From Candidatus Omnitrophota bacterium (GTDB taxonomy: Bacteria > Hinthialibacterota > Hinthialibacteria > Hinthialibacterales > Hinthialibacteraceae), in NCBI GenBank assembly GCA_003598175.1, contig QZKN01000074.1, positions 1-34,888 on the forward strand: a stretch of 34,888 nucleotides of DNA, read 5' to 3'. Shown one piece after another: positions 6,335 to 14,478 of this stretch (position 1 is the first letter of the stretch; each line of letters begins with the position of its first letter). The translations under genes were made by a program, and so were the position numbers. The notes below the pieces were generated by a model. It did not search any database. It saw nothing but the letters and a program-made list of their open reading frames with translations, and was not told the origin of the DNA.

Positions 6335-9187
6335 TTACAGCGTTTTTATATACTCAACCAGATCATTCAGTTCATCTTTCGTCATGTCGTTGGTCACTCC
6401 ATGCGTGTCGTGCGGATTGAATCGCGTCCAGATTTCTTCCAACGTATCCGCTCGTCCATCGTGCAGAAAAGGGGCTGATTCGTAAATGTTGTTCAATTGC
6501 GGCACATCGAAATCCTCATTGGTATCCAACCAGGAGGCCGAGCCGACATTGAACACCTCACGATTTGTATAATATGGAGGACAGTGACAAAAATCGCACC
6601 GATTTTCCAACGGGATTTCGTTGCCCATATTATCACGGGTGCGCTCGAAGATTTCTTTTCCCCGTCGTTGCGCCGCGGTCAGTTCATTCCCCATCAGATA
6701 TCGGTTCGGGGACCGCACGATTGTGCAAATATAGCGATCCAGAGCGTCGGCCTGTTCGAGAGTGAAGGGATCGCTGCGGGTGAAGAACACCGCCAGACGC
6801 GGTCCGCATTGCCGGCGCAAGCTTGGATTGGTGCCTTCCCATTTGAAAGGCGCCGTGTCCAAAATTCCACGCAAAGTGCGGTTGTCGACCGGATTGATCC
6901 CAATGCCGTCCGGCTCGATATCGTAGGTGATCCCATCGATCCCCCCATCGGGATGGCAGGAATGGCAGGAGAACTGTTTGCCGAAGGTGATGTCCGCGCA
7001 GTGAAAAATCCGCTGGCCGTAGCGGGCCAGTGTGATTTCTTTCGGGCCGCCGAGATCGATCACTCGGATTCGTTCTCTTTTTTCGATATCGATCACGGAA
7101 ATGCAATCATCCAATCCATCCGCGACATATACGTAGCGATTGTCCGGCGAAATCGCCATGCCGCGGGGACTTCGCCCGACCGGAATGTGCTTGATGATAT
7201 ACTCAAAACTCATCCCGCGATGATTGGGCAGGAGTTCTTTTCGTTCCTGTTCACTCGCCTGTTCCAGCACTTGTTTCATCTTGTTCAAATCCAGCATCGC
7301 GACGATGTTGATTCCGCCGCTGCTGACGAAACCGTACCGTCCGTCCCGCGTAATCACGACATCCGTCGGATCCGGAAAATACGAATCCACCTCGTCCAGC
7401 AGCAATTGATCCACGCGGCCATCTCTCCACAACACGCCGATCCCATTATTGATAACCCACCCCTGAATCACACGCGTCATGGGAACGAGATTCTTGGTGC
7501 GAATCAGGGTAACGAGAGCAAATTCCCCATCCGGTGAAAAATCGATTCCCTGCACCAGATTCGCTTCCGGGATCATATAACGTTCAACGACTTGCGATCG
7601 TTCGGTTCCGATTACCGTGACTTCCGATACTGACGGAGTGCGAAATTTCACGAAATGCGAAAGGTTGCTGGTGACATAGATGTGGTTTCCATCCGGGGAA
7701 CGTTCCATTCCCCAGGTTCCCCGTCCGGCGGAAAGGCGCTTGATTTCTTTCTCTTCCACGAGATCGACTACGGAGACATCGTAGCTGCCGCAATTCGCGA
7801 CATACAGAAGTTTTCCTTTGACATCCGTAGCCATTTCGTGCGGTTCATCGCCGACAGGAATCGTATTCAACACCTCGTACGAATTCGCGTCGATGACCGA
7901 GACGCTGTCCGAACCGCGATTCGATACGTAAACGCGAGTTTCGTCCGGAGAGAAACAGACGTGATGCGGTTGATTCTCGATCTTGATTTCGGTTATAACG
8001 GTTCCTGAGTCGGCATCGACGACGATGAGGCTGTCCGATCCCTCGCAGGCGACGAAAAGTCGCTTGCCATCCCGCGCAACGGCGAGATTGAAGGGGGTTT
8101 TATACTCAACGAAGCCGGTTTGTATTTCCTGTGGTTTGCAATGTTCGATTTTCTTCCCCATTGCTTCGAAATCGTATGGTTTTCCGTGGACTTCTTGCGG
8201 ATGGCATTTCAGGCAGGTTTCCCGATTGACTTCCATCAATCCGGCATTGCGCGCGGCGACCGGATCGAGCATGATCGCTTCGGCCATGTATTCGCTTCCC
8301 GGTCCGTGGCAACTTTCGCATTGCACGCCTTGAGCCAGGTCGAAACTTTCCAGGAGTCCATCTTCCGGCTCCGCGCCTGCGGTCGCATGACAGCGTAGGC
8401 ATTCCGGGACTGTCTGAGGATCTTCTTCGATTCCTTTATCCCGCGCAATTTTTTTGGCCGCTTCCGTGCCGAGCACGGCGTAGGCCCGCGCATGGTTCGA
8501 GAGATGCCACTTGCTGTATTGATATCCCCCGGCAGCGGTATCGTGACATTGCCCGCAGGCGATGGCTCCCACGAATTTTGGGCCGGGCCTGGGCGTGATG
8601 TTTTTCGCCGGCGTTTCGGACAGCTGCCCGCCCCGTCCCGCATGTGCGATTTCTTTCAATGCTTCCTGATAGTCAAACTTTTTCACTTTCAAAACAGCGA
8701 CATGAGAACCTTTTTCCTTATGGCAAACCATACAAAAACGCTCATCAGGCATAACCAGTCCGGCTTCCTTGGCGCGTTTTTTATCCTGCATGATTTCCGC
8801 CGGCATGTATTCGCTGCCAGGACCGTGACAGAACTCGCATTGAATCCCATCTTCGGGGTGAAAGGTGGGATCTTTTTCCCAATCTTCCGCGGTGGAAGCG
8901 GTGGTATGGCAACCGAGGCAGATCGGACTTTTCACCGGTTCGACATCGATTCCGGAAAGCCGGGCGATTTCCATTGACTCCGGCATGGCCAGAGCGGCGT
9001 AGGCGTTCGCGTGTTGGGAGAGTCGCCAGGGAGTATACTGATTGCGATTTCCGGATAAATGGTGACATTCCCGGCATTTTTGTTCCCCCACATAAACCGG
9101 ATCCGCCGAATGGGCGGATAAAGAGCCGAAGAGGAATAAAAATGGCAAAATAGGGATAAACAAATGATCGACAGTACGACTTTTCAT
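6335..9187 (-). CDS. Decaheme cytochrome fusion: two tetraheme modules, YVTN propeller, diheme-peroxidase-like end
   Basis: The 950-residue exported protein (signal peptide about 1-28) has ten CxxCH heme sites. Module 1 (about 38-160) has CRECH, CLGCH, CEFCH and CMVCH. Module 2 (about 212-335) repeats the order as CGQCH, CLRCH, CESCH and CLKCH. The two modules share HGPGSEYM after the third heme, so they arose by duplication; they resemble the cytochrome c554 family. Residues about 360-690 form a YVTN-type beta-propeller (repeats such as RVYVSNRGSDSVSVIDA and YVYVADGLDDCISVID). The end (about 700-950) looks like a MauG/cytochrome c peroxidase-type diheme domain, with CHSCH (about 740), CDFCH (about 863) and FDVPQLNNIYESAPFLHDG. 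It probably transfers electrons in the periplasm; the substrate is unknown. TGAGGT seven bases before the ATG and a 9-bp gap tie it to the gene at 9197-10846. Confidence 0.88.
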   Translation of the reverse strand: MKSRTVDHLFIPILPFLFLFGSLSAHSADPVYVGEQKCRECHHLSGNRNQYTPWRLSQHANAYAALAMPESMEIARLSGIDVEPVKSPICLGCHTTASTAEDWEKDPTFHPEDGIQCEFCHGPGSEYMPAEIMQDKKRAKEAGLVMPDERFCMVCHKEKGSHVAVLKVKKFDYQEALKEIAHAGRGGQLSETPAKNITPRPGPKFVGAIACGQCHDTAAGGYQYSKWHLSNHARAYAVLGTEAAKKIARDKGIEEDPQTVPECLRCHATAGAEPEDGLLESFDLAQGVQCESCHGPGSEYMAEAIMLDPVAARNAGLMEVNRETCLKCHPQEVHGKPYDFEAMGKKIEHCKPQEIQTGFVEYKTPFNLAVARDGKRLFVACEGSDSLIVVDADSGTVITEIKIENQPHHVCFSPDETRVYVSNRGSDSVSVIDANSYEVLNTIPVGDEPHEMATDVKGKLLYVANCGSYDVSVVDLVEEKEIKRLSAGRGTWGMERSPDGNHIYVTSNLSHFVKFRTPSVSEVTVIGTERSQVVERYMIPEANLVQGIDFSPDGEFALVTLIRTKNLVPMTRVIQGWVINNGIGVLWRDGRVDQLLLDEVDSYFPDPTDVVITRDGRYGFVSSGGINIVAMLDLNKMKQVLEQASEQERKELLPNHRGMSFEYIIKHIPVGRSPRGMAISPDNRYVYVADGLDDCISVIDIEKRERIRVIDLGGPKEITLARYGQRIFHCADITFGKQFSCHSCHPDGGIDGITYDIEPDGIGINPVDNRTLRGILDTAPFKWEGTNPSLRRQCGPRLAVFFTRSDPFTLEQADALDRYICTIVRSPNRYLMGNELTAAQRRGKEIFERTRDNMGNEIPLENRCDFCHCPPYYTNREVFNVGSASWLDTNEDFDVPQLNNIYESAPFLHDGRADTLEEIWTRFNPHDTHGVTNDMTKDELNDLVEYIKTL

Positions 9188-9196
9188 TCGAATACC

Positions 9197-10846
9197 TCAC
9201 GATTTCGAGTTCGGTTCCGTTATGGTCAACACTTGGTTCGCATCGATATTTTCAAGTATTTGCACAGTACCATTCGGCCATCGGATCTCGAGTTTTTCCA
9301 CGTTTGTATTCTGTCCCAGGCCAAAATGGGCGCGATAATCGCTCTGAGAGAGATAGCCGGAACTGCTGGTGATATCCCGTATTTGAGTGATTCCCCCCAC
9401 CGTGAGCCGAATGCGGGCTCCGATCGCGTCTCGATTGCTCACCGTCCCGATCGTGTGGATTTTCAACCAATTGTTTTTGTTGCCGCCGTCGTTCCGCATG
9501 AGACGGCAGCGGTCGTTCACGTTCAGGATGAGAATATCCAAATCGCCGTCATCGTCATAATCTCCCACCGCCGAACCCCGACCGACAAAATCGATCTGAA
9601 AGTCCGATCCACATTGCGCCGAAATATCGACAAACCGCCGACCTTGATCATTCCACAATAGAATATCTTCTTCCGGTTTGACCTTATGAGGGTCGCCGTT
9701 CACGATGAGGATATCGAGATATCCATCGTTGTCGTAATCGAAAAAATTTCCCGACCAGCTGGTATATTGCCCGCACGCCGCCGCCAATCCCATCTGCGCG
9801 CTCATTTCTTCGAAGTAACCTTGGCCGGTGTTGCGGTACAGGCAGCCGTATCCCATATCGGGAACCATCAGATCCATGTATCCATCCAAATCGAAATCCC
9901 CGAATTCCGGCCCCATCGCCGAAGTGGCCTCGCCGTTCTGGCCGAATCCGGTCGCCGTCTCCAACGCGATATCGGTGAAGGTTCCGTCGCCGTTATTTTG
10001 GTACAGATAATTTTCCATGGCGTCGTTGGCCACGAAAATGTCCATATCGCCGTCGTTGTCGATATCGCAGGAGGAGATTCCCATCGCTCTTCCTTCGGGA
10101 TTGTAGACGCCCGCCTGCTTGGTGACATCCTCAAACGTGCCGTCGCCTTTGTTGTGATAGAGAATGTCCGGCTGCCCGTGATAGGAAAGAGGGCCGGGAA
10201 AATGATCGGGCGCATAATAATAGTTATAATTCGGGTCGTATTCCAAATAATTGCCAACGTACAAATCCAAATAGCCGTCTTTGTCGTAGTCGAGAAAGGT
10301 GCTGCCGATCCCCCACAAATCGTTTTCCAGGCCGGCTTCTTTCGTGTAATTCGTGAACGTGCCGTCGCCGTTGTTGCGATAGAACACGTTCGGTCCCCAA
10401 TTCGTTACCCACAAATCCGCGTCGCCGTCGTTGTCGTAATCGGCGGCCACGGCGGCCATGCCGAATCCTTTATCCCCCGTTCCCGATTCCTGCGTGACGT
10501 CGGTATAAGAGCCGTCGCCGTTGTTCCGATAAAGGGCGTTCATCAGTTTGCCTTCGTTATGCCGGCCCTTGACGTGACTGAGATCTTTTATATAAGCGCC
10601 GTTGACGAGATAGATGTCGATATCTCCATCCCCGTCGTAATCAAAAAAAACGCAGCCCGCGCCCGTGGCCTCGATGATGTTGCTCATCTGATCGTCGCCG
10701 AAGCTGTGCTGGAAATGAATACCGGCTTTTTCGGTTACGTCCGTGAGAATGGGAAACGTCGGCTCCGATTTCGCCATTTCGCAAATGGTTATGAATCCGA
10801 TGATGGGTATCATCGTAAAAAATATATTGTTACAGCGGTTTACCAT
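9197..10846 (-). CDS. FG-GAP/VCBS-repeat protein with ASPIC/UnbV C-terminal domain (CRTAC1-like)
   Basis: An exported protein of 549 residues from the chosen start. After a signal peptide and the TDVTEKAGIHFQHSFG opening come multiple Ca-binding FG-GAP-type repeats (DYDGDGDIDIYLVNG, DYDNDGDADLWVTNWG, DYDKDGYLDLYVGN, DIDNDGDMDIFVAND and others), forming a seven-blade-like propeller. The last 75 residues are an ASPIC/UnbV domain (IGARIRLTVGG, SGYLSQSDYRAHFGLG, LEIRWPNGTVQ). I place the start at 10846, where AAGGA precedes the ATG. An in-frame ATG at 10879 lies one base after the upstream stop with no good ribosome site. It sits between the HzsA-like gene (34-bp gap) and the decaheme gene (9-bp gap), clearly in one operon. 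The family is common in Planctomycetota-like bacteria and has no settled function. Confidence 0.88.
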   Translation of the reverse strand: MVNRCNNIFFTMIPIIGFITICEMAKSEPTFPILTDVTEKAGIHFQHSFGDDQMSNIIEATGAGCVFFDYDGDGDIDIYLVNGAYIKDLSHVKGRHNEGKLMNALYRNNGDGSYTDVTQESGTGDKGFGMAAVAADYDNDGDADLWVTNWGPNVFYRNNGDGTFTNYTKEAGLENDLWGIGSTFLDYDKDGYLDLYVGNYLEYDPNYNYYYAPDHFPGPLSYHGQPDILYHNKGDGTFEDVTKQAGVYNPEGRAMGISSCDIDNDGDMDIFVANDAMENYLYQNNGDGTFTDIALETATGFGQNGEATSAMGPEFGDFDLDGYMDLMVPDMGYGCLYRNTGQGYFEEMSAQMGLAAACGQYTSWSGNFFDYDNDGYLDILIVNGDPHKVKPEEDILLWNDQGRRFVDISAQCGSDFQIDFVGRGSAVGDYDDDGDLDILILNVNDRCRLMRNDGGNKNNWLKIHTIGTVSNRDAIGARIRLTVGGITQIRDITSSSGYLSQSDYRAHFGLGQNTNVEKLEIRWPNGTVQILENIDANQVLTITEPNSKS

Positions 10847-10880
10847 CTTATCTTTCCTTATTTCGCCAACCACTGGCATT

Positions 10881-12878
10881 CTACCGGTTGGTCATACAAT
10901 CCCATTGCGCTCCGAGATCCACCCATTCGATCAGCTGAATGCGCTCATACGGCGTCAGTTTCTCTTCCGGAGGCATGAGTTTGACCGCGCCGGAATAAGG
11001 CGTATCCGATGTTCCCATTCGTTTTCCGAACAGATGCCAGATCAGTGGGCTTTCTTTCGCATTGCCCGGAATCACGTAATGTTCCTTTTCACGGCCGGGG
11101 ATTTCCATCAGCAGATTCTCGTATGCCTGACTGAAGTATGCGCCCTGATTTTGATGGTCAACTATTTTATCGACGTTCAGATCCGGCAGGGCTTTCCCAG
11201 CAGCGTGGCAATCGGCGGTGGAACATTTCTGCCGGATGATGGGAGCGATCTGATGCCGGAAATCCACCGTCCGCCGCCGTTCAGGGGGTAAATTTAAATT
11301 CACCGCCGGTTTGGTGAGGGCATCCACAAAGCGATTCGGAGGAGATAATTCCCGATCCTCATGACATCCGATGCATCCGCGATGCTCTTTTGGCATTACC
11401 CACGTCCATTGGCGTTGGGTGCGAATGGCCAGATTGTTTTCATCCAGCAATTGAAATGTGAGCGGAGTGGAGGCGGGAACTTCAATGTGGAAGGAACCGT
11501 CTTTTTCCACCGGAGCGACGCCGACGATTCGGCGCAAGCCATAGAGGGTTCCGGAATATTGATTCGATCCCGGACCGGCAACGCCGGAAGGATGAGAAAC
11601 CGGAAAACGCGGTGTGTTCTCGCGAATCGGAACTCCCTCAATAACTCGCACTCGTTTGATCGAATCGGCCTCGATTTCTTCTCGATCCGTCATATAGGCA
11701 TCCAAACAATAAAATACGCCGGTTTCTCTTTGAAAATCCACGACGGTCGCACGTCCCTTTACATGGGGATGTGGGGCCAAAACGTGCGCATTGATGGAGT
11801 GGCGGCCGTTTTCCCGGTAAATTTCTTCCAACCGCTGCCCGGTTTCGGTTGAGACGCGATGGATTCCAAAAACCGAGTCGGGTGAGGCGGTACGGTAGGA
11901 AGCCAACAATCTCCCGTCCGGAAGAGGGCAGGGTGAGTGATAGTAGCCGTTCCTGTCGCGGCTTAATACCTGATGGGTACGCAATGGACGCCGCAGAGCC
12001 ACGTAGGATAAATCACCTCCGCCGAGCCAAGTCGATTGATCCGTTTCGATAAAATAGACCCGTTCATCGCTGGAAACGCGCGTCATTTCCTTGAATGTCG
12101 GTTTTTCAAAATTGCCATAAAAAGGCAAATGATCCGTGCCGTCGTTGCTGACGGCAAGGAGAGAAAATAATCCCGTCGGCGCAAAACGTGAGCCGAAACG
12201 ATTCCAACTGCTATACACAATTCGTCCGTTCGGCAATACGGCAGGTGAAAAATCGGCGCTCAGGTTATACGTGATTCGATGGACATTTTGCCCTTCCAAA
12301 TTGCACGCATAAAGAGAATAAGCCGGGCCATACCCATACTCGTTCACTCCGCCGTGTTCCGAACCGACGTAGACGATCTGATCGGTGGGAGCGGGATCGT
12401 TCAGGAAAAAGAGCGCGCCGACATACAGCGGCGACAGGCAATCTCCCGTTGCATTCGTGATTTGCACTTTGTTGGCGCCGTCGTGATCCATGCGCCAGAT
12501 TTGCCAATAGGATTGCTCTGTTTGCTTGCCTGCAAAGAGAATCTTTTGGCCGTCGAAGGATACATCCGGATCGCAGGCGGAGAGAAAGTCTTCCGTCAAA
12601 GGAACCGGAGGATGCTCCGGATGGGCCAGGGAATAGCTGACGATTCGACAACCATCGACATAGCGCTCGAATGGCAAATGTATTGAGCGGTCTTCCATTG
12701 CGATCGGTTCATTATCCACCGGGATCTGTGTGAAAACCAGATCCGGCAACGGTTCGTTGTTTGCGGCAGCGGCAAACGTGAGCGAAAAAAACGTTAACGC
12801 AATCGTTCCAATGGCAAAGAGAACCTTTTGTTTGCGAAGCAGACCAATCAAAAATGGAGATTGGCGGAAACGGTTCAT
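10881..12878 (-). CDS. HzsA-like heme protein with TolB/WD40-type propeller
   Basis: The 665-residue product has an N-terminal membrane or signal segment (about 15-38). A PD40/TolB-like propeller follows (for example DPDVSFDGQKILFAG, SADFSPAVLPNGRIVYSS). A middle region then leads to two heme-type sites: CIGCHED at about residue 501 and CSTADCH (CX4CH) at about 550. The end has PPEEKLTPYERIQLIEWVDLGAQWD, typical of planctomycete cytochrome modules. This propeller-middle-heme order matches proteins annotated as related to the alpha subunit of hydrazine synthase (HZS_alpha family). Most homologues are not in anammox bacteria, and no beta/gamma HZS subunit is here, so hydrazine synthesis is not implied. 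Start: GAGGTAGGCC then ATG. It follows the Rid-like gene by 19 bp and precedes the ASPIC gene by 34 bp. Confidence 0.8.
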   Translation of the reverse strand: MNRFRQSPFLIGLLRKQKVLFAIGTIALTFFSLTFAAAANNEPLPDLVFTQIPVDNEPIAMEDRSIHLPFERYVDGCRIVSYSLAHPEHPPVPLTEDFLSACDPDVSFDGQKILFAGKQTEQSYWQIWRMDHDGANKVQITNATGDCLSPLYVGALFFLNDPAPTDQIVYVGSEHGGVNEYGYGPAYSLYACNLEGQNVHRITYNLSADFSPAVLPNGRIVYSSWNRFGSRFAPTGLFSLLAVSNDGTDHLPFYGNFEKPTFKEMTRVSSDERVYFIETDQSTWLGGGDLSYVALRRPLRTHQVLSRDRNGYYHSPCPLPDGRLLASYRTASPDSVFGIHRVSTETGQRLEEIYRENGRHSINAHVLAPHPHVKGRATVVDFQRETGVFYCLDAYMTDREEIEADSIKRVRVIEGVPIRENTPRFPVSHPSGVAGPGSNQYSGTLYGLRRIVGVAPVEKDGSFHIEVPASTPLTFQLLDENNLAIRTQRQWTWVMPKEHRGCIGCHEDRELSPPNRFVDALTKPAVNLNLPPERRRTVDFRHQIAPIIRQKCSTADCHAAGKALPDLNVDKIVDHQNQGAYFSQAYENLLMEIPGREKEHYVIPGNAKESPLIWHLFGKRMGTSDTPYSGAVKLMPPEEKLTPYERIQLIEWVDLGAQWDCMTNR

Positions 12879-12897
12879 GGCCTACCTCATTCATTAA

Positions 12898-14025
12898 TTA
12901 AAGTGATGGAATTACTGCCGTGGCGTCGAGTTCGAACAGCAGATCATCCCTACAAACATCGGCAAGGGTGCGAACAATGGGAATGTGGGACAATCCCATA
13001 TCCGCGAGAACTTCTTCGAAAATGGGAATGTCTTCCTGGATTTTAACGAATGCCGTGGCTTGTTGGATTTGATTCAACCGTGCGCCTGCGTTGCGGAGAA
13101 GAGAGTCGATATTTTTGAGCGTACGTTCGGTCTGGCGTTTCATATCGCCGAGGTGGATGGTTTTTCCCTCCTCATCGATCGATGCTGTGCCTGAAACAAA
13201 TATATATTTATTCGAATGGGTCGTAATGGATAGTCCTCTCGAAAATGCCGAGCCGTAATCCGTCGCTTCGTTTTGTTTGGGATTCTCCAATCGTTTACAT
13301 TGAAGAGGACGGCCTTCCACCGGCCGCATCGCCAATAAATCCAGCGTACATGCCGCGCCGTGAGCGCTTTTTCCCCAAATTCCCGTGCTGGCGGGAATGA
13401 TGGTTTTGGGATTGCCGTTGAATAAACCCAATCGTTTGTATAACTCGTTTCTGGCTTTATTGAAATCCGGATACCAGGCGAGAATATCGTCCAAATAAAA
13501 CCACGTGCGCCGCACGTCGTGGTACGACCAGTTTTTCTCATGCAGGATTTCACCGGCCAGCTTGATGGCTTCGTACGTTTCGCGGGAGCGTGATTCTTTC
13601 GCCGATGGCGGCAGCAGACGGGCGACGTCGGAAAGGAACAGATACTCCGCCTCGTCGCCGCGAAATTCACAACCGCATACGTGATCGGATTTTTCTATAA
13701 AGCGAAACGACGCCGGTTCACCAATGGGAACCGCCAGGGCATGGATCCCGGCGAATTCCGAATCGTCGAACGGAATCCCCTCGACGTAGGTTAACGGAAT
13801 GGACGTGGATTTTAACAACGATTCGCGCAGCTGATTTACCATCGGCGCCAGGGATACTCTTCCATAGACCCGTTCGTGAACCAGCGCAGCGCGCCGCGAC
13901 GTTAAAAAATCGGTTAATTCTTCATACGCAGAGCGAACGCTGTTTTCCGCATCCATTCCCGGTGAAGGAAGTACCGTGATAAAACAAAGGTCGCCGCTGC
14001 AGTTTTTCGCGGATGTGTATAACAT
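12898..14025 (-). CDS. Two-domain Rid/YjgF-fold protein, chorismatase-like
   Basis: The 375-residue protein has no signal peptide, so it is cytoplasmic, unlike its operon partners. The C-terminal 120 residues are a clear RidA/YjgF domain: YIFVSGTASIDEEGKT, QTERTLKNIDSLLRNAGA, and an end strand LLFELDATAVIP. The N-terminal half contains VRRTWFYLDDILAWYPDFNK and a second YjgF-like half, the arrangement seen in the FkbO/Hyg5/XanB2 chorismatase group. Those enzymes hydrolyse chorismate to dihydroxycyclohexadienoate or hydroxybenzoate. The RidA-type catalytic Arg of imine deaminases is not obvious. Chorismatase activity is only a suggestion: overall similarity supports the fold, not the reaction. 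It starts after GAGTGAGG and is the first gene of the cytochrome operon. Confidence 0.7.
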   Translation of the reverse strand: MLYTSAKNCSGDLCFITVLPSPGMDAENSVRSAYEELTDFLTSRRAALVHERVYGRVSLAPMVNQLRESLLKSTSIPLTYVEGIPFDDSEFAGIHALAVPIGEPASFRFIEKSDHVCGCEFRGDEAEYLFLSDVARLLPPSAKESRSRETYEAIKLAGEILHEKNWSYHDVRRTWFYLDDILAWYPDFNKARNELYKRLGLFNGNPKTIIPASTGIWGKSAHGAACTLDLLAMRPVEGRPLQCKRLENPKQNEATDYGSAFSRGLSITTHSNKYIFVSGTASIDEEGKTIHLGDMKRQTERTLKNIDSLLRNAGARLNQIQQATAFVKIQEDIPIFEEVLADMGLSHIPIVRTLADVCRDDLLFELDATAVIPSL

Positions 14026-14460
14026 GAAAAAGCCTCACTCAGTCAAAAAACAGTAATAATATCCTCGTGAGGATGCCCGTTAGCCCCACTTAATAATGCC
14101 GTATCAATAACTTTCTACAAAAACAAACTCAAAATGAGCTTTTCCCGCTTCCACCCTCTGATTGGAAAACAATCATAACAATTTTTGTAAATCTCTTCAA
14201 CCCCAAACGAAAGTGATTTGATGGGTTTCAATGAATAAACCGGAGCGCGGACGCCCCGACCGCATCTTATTGGGTAGAGCAGGCGTCCCCGCCTGCGCTG
14301 TTCATGCAAGCGCGGACGCTTGCTCTACTACCCATGCAAGCGCGGACGCTTGCTCTACCCACGCATAAAAATGAACGTATTTATATTTCGTGAACGCTAC
14401 TGACTATTTCTGAATCAAGTGAAACACTGTTAAATAGGGAGAGAGTTTCATAGAATTGAA
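14026..14460. other. Divergent intergenic region with hairpin repeats; no gene seen
   Basis: This 435-bp spacer separates the minus-strand cytochrome operon (start 14025) from the plus-strand carboxypeptidase gene (14479). It must hold promoters for both directions, but I see no convincing -35/-10 pair. A small ATCCT-CGTG-AGGAT hairpin lies at about 14067-14080. A 64-codon minus-strand reading frame at 14115-14309 runs through the hairpin repeats, has no recognisable features and is rejected as a gene. Confidence 0.6.
14247..14360. repeat. Cluster of four hairpin repeats, one duplicated in tandem
   Basis: Four hairpins with 7-bp stems lie in 114 bp: 14247-14263 (GCGGACG stem, one mismatch, loop CCC), 14279-14296 (GCAGGCG, loop TCCC), 14306-14323 and 14336-14353 (both GCAAGCG, loop CGGA). 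The last two are a 26-base direct repeat with a 30-base period. The block 14272-14296 is also an inverted copy of 14336-14360 (22 of 25 positions), sharing GGGTAGAGCA-R-GCGTCC. The same core, with GGGTAAAGCA, recurs at 6191 and inverted at 6248. Confidence 0.8.
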
Positions 14461-14478
14461 ATGAAATGGAGAAATAAT

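Noticed and set aside
6497..10978. Long plus-strand frames opposite the cytochrome and FG-GAP genes (346 and 430 codons).
   Set aside because: Antisense shadows of repetitive genes; Asp/Gly-rich repeats read backwards give long stop-free stretches. No family match is visible.
10881..12878. Evidence for anammox metabolism (hydrazine synthase).
   Set aside because: Only an alpha-like protein is present, without beta/gamma subunits, hydrazine dehydrogenase or nitrite genes. HzsA-like proteins are widespread in unrelated bacteria.
14115..14309. A 64-codon minus-strand reading frame in the divergent intergenic region.
   Set aside because: It runs through the hairpin repeats, has no ribosome site or recognisable protein features and is Arg-rich, as expected for a chance frame.
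14247..14360. Possible CRISPR array from regularly spaced repeats.
   Set aside because: Only two identical copies with a four-base gap, the units are themselves palindromic hairpins, and there are no unique spacers or cas genes.
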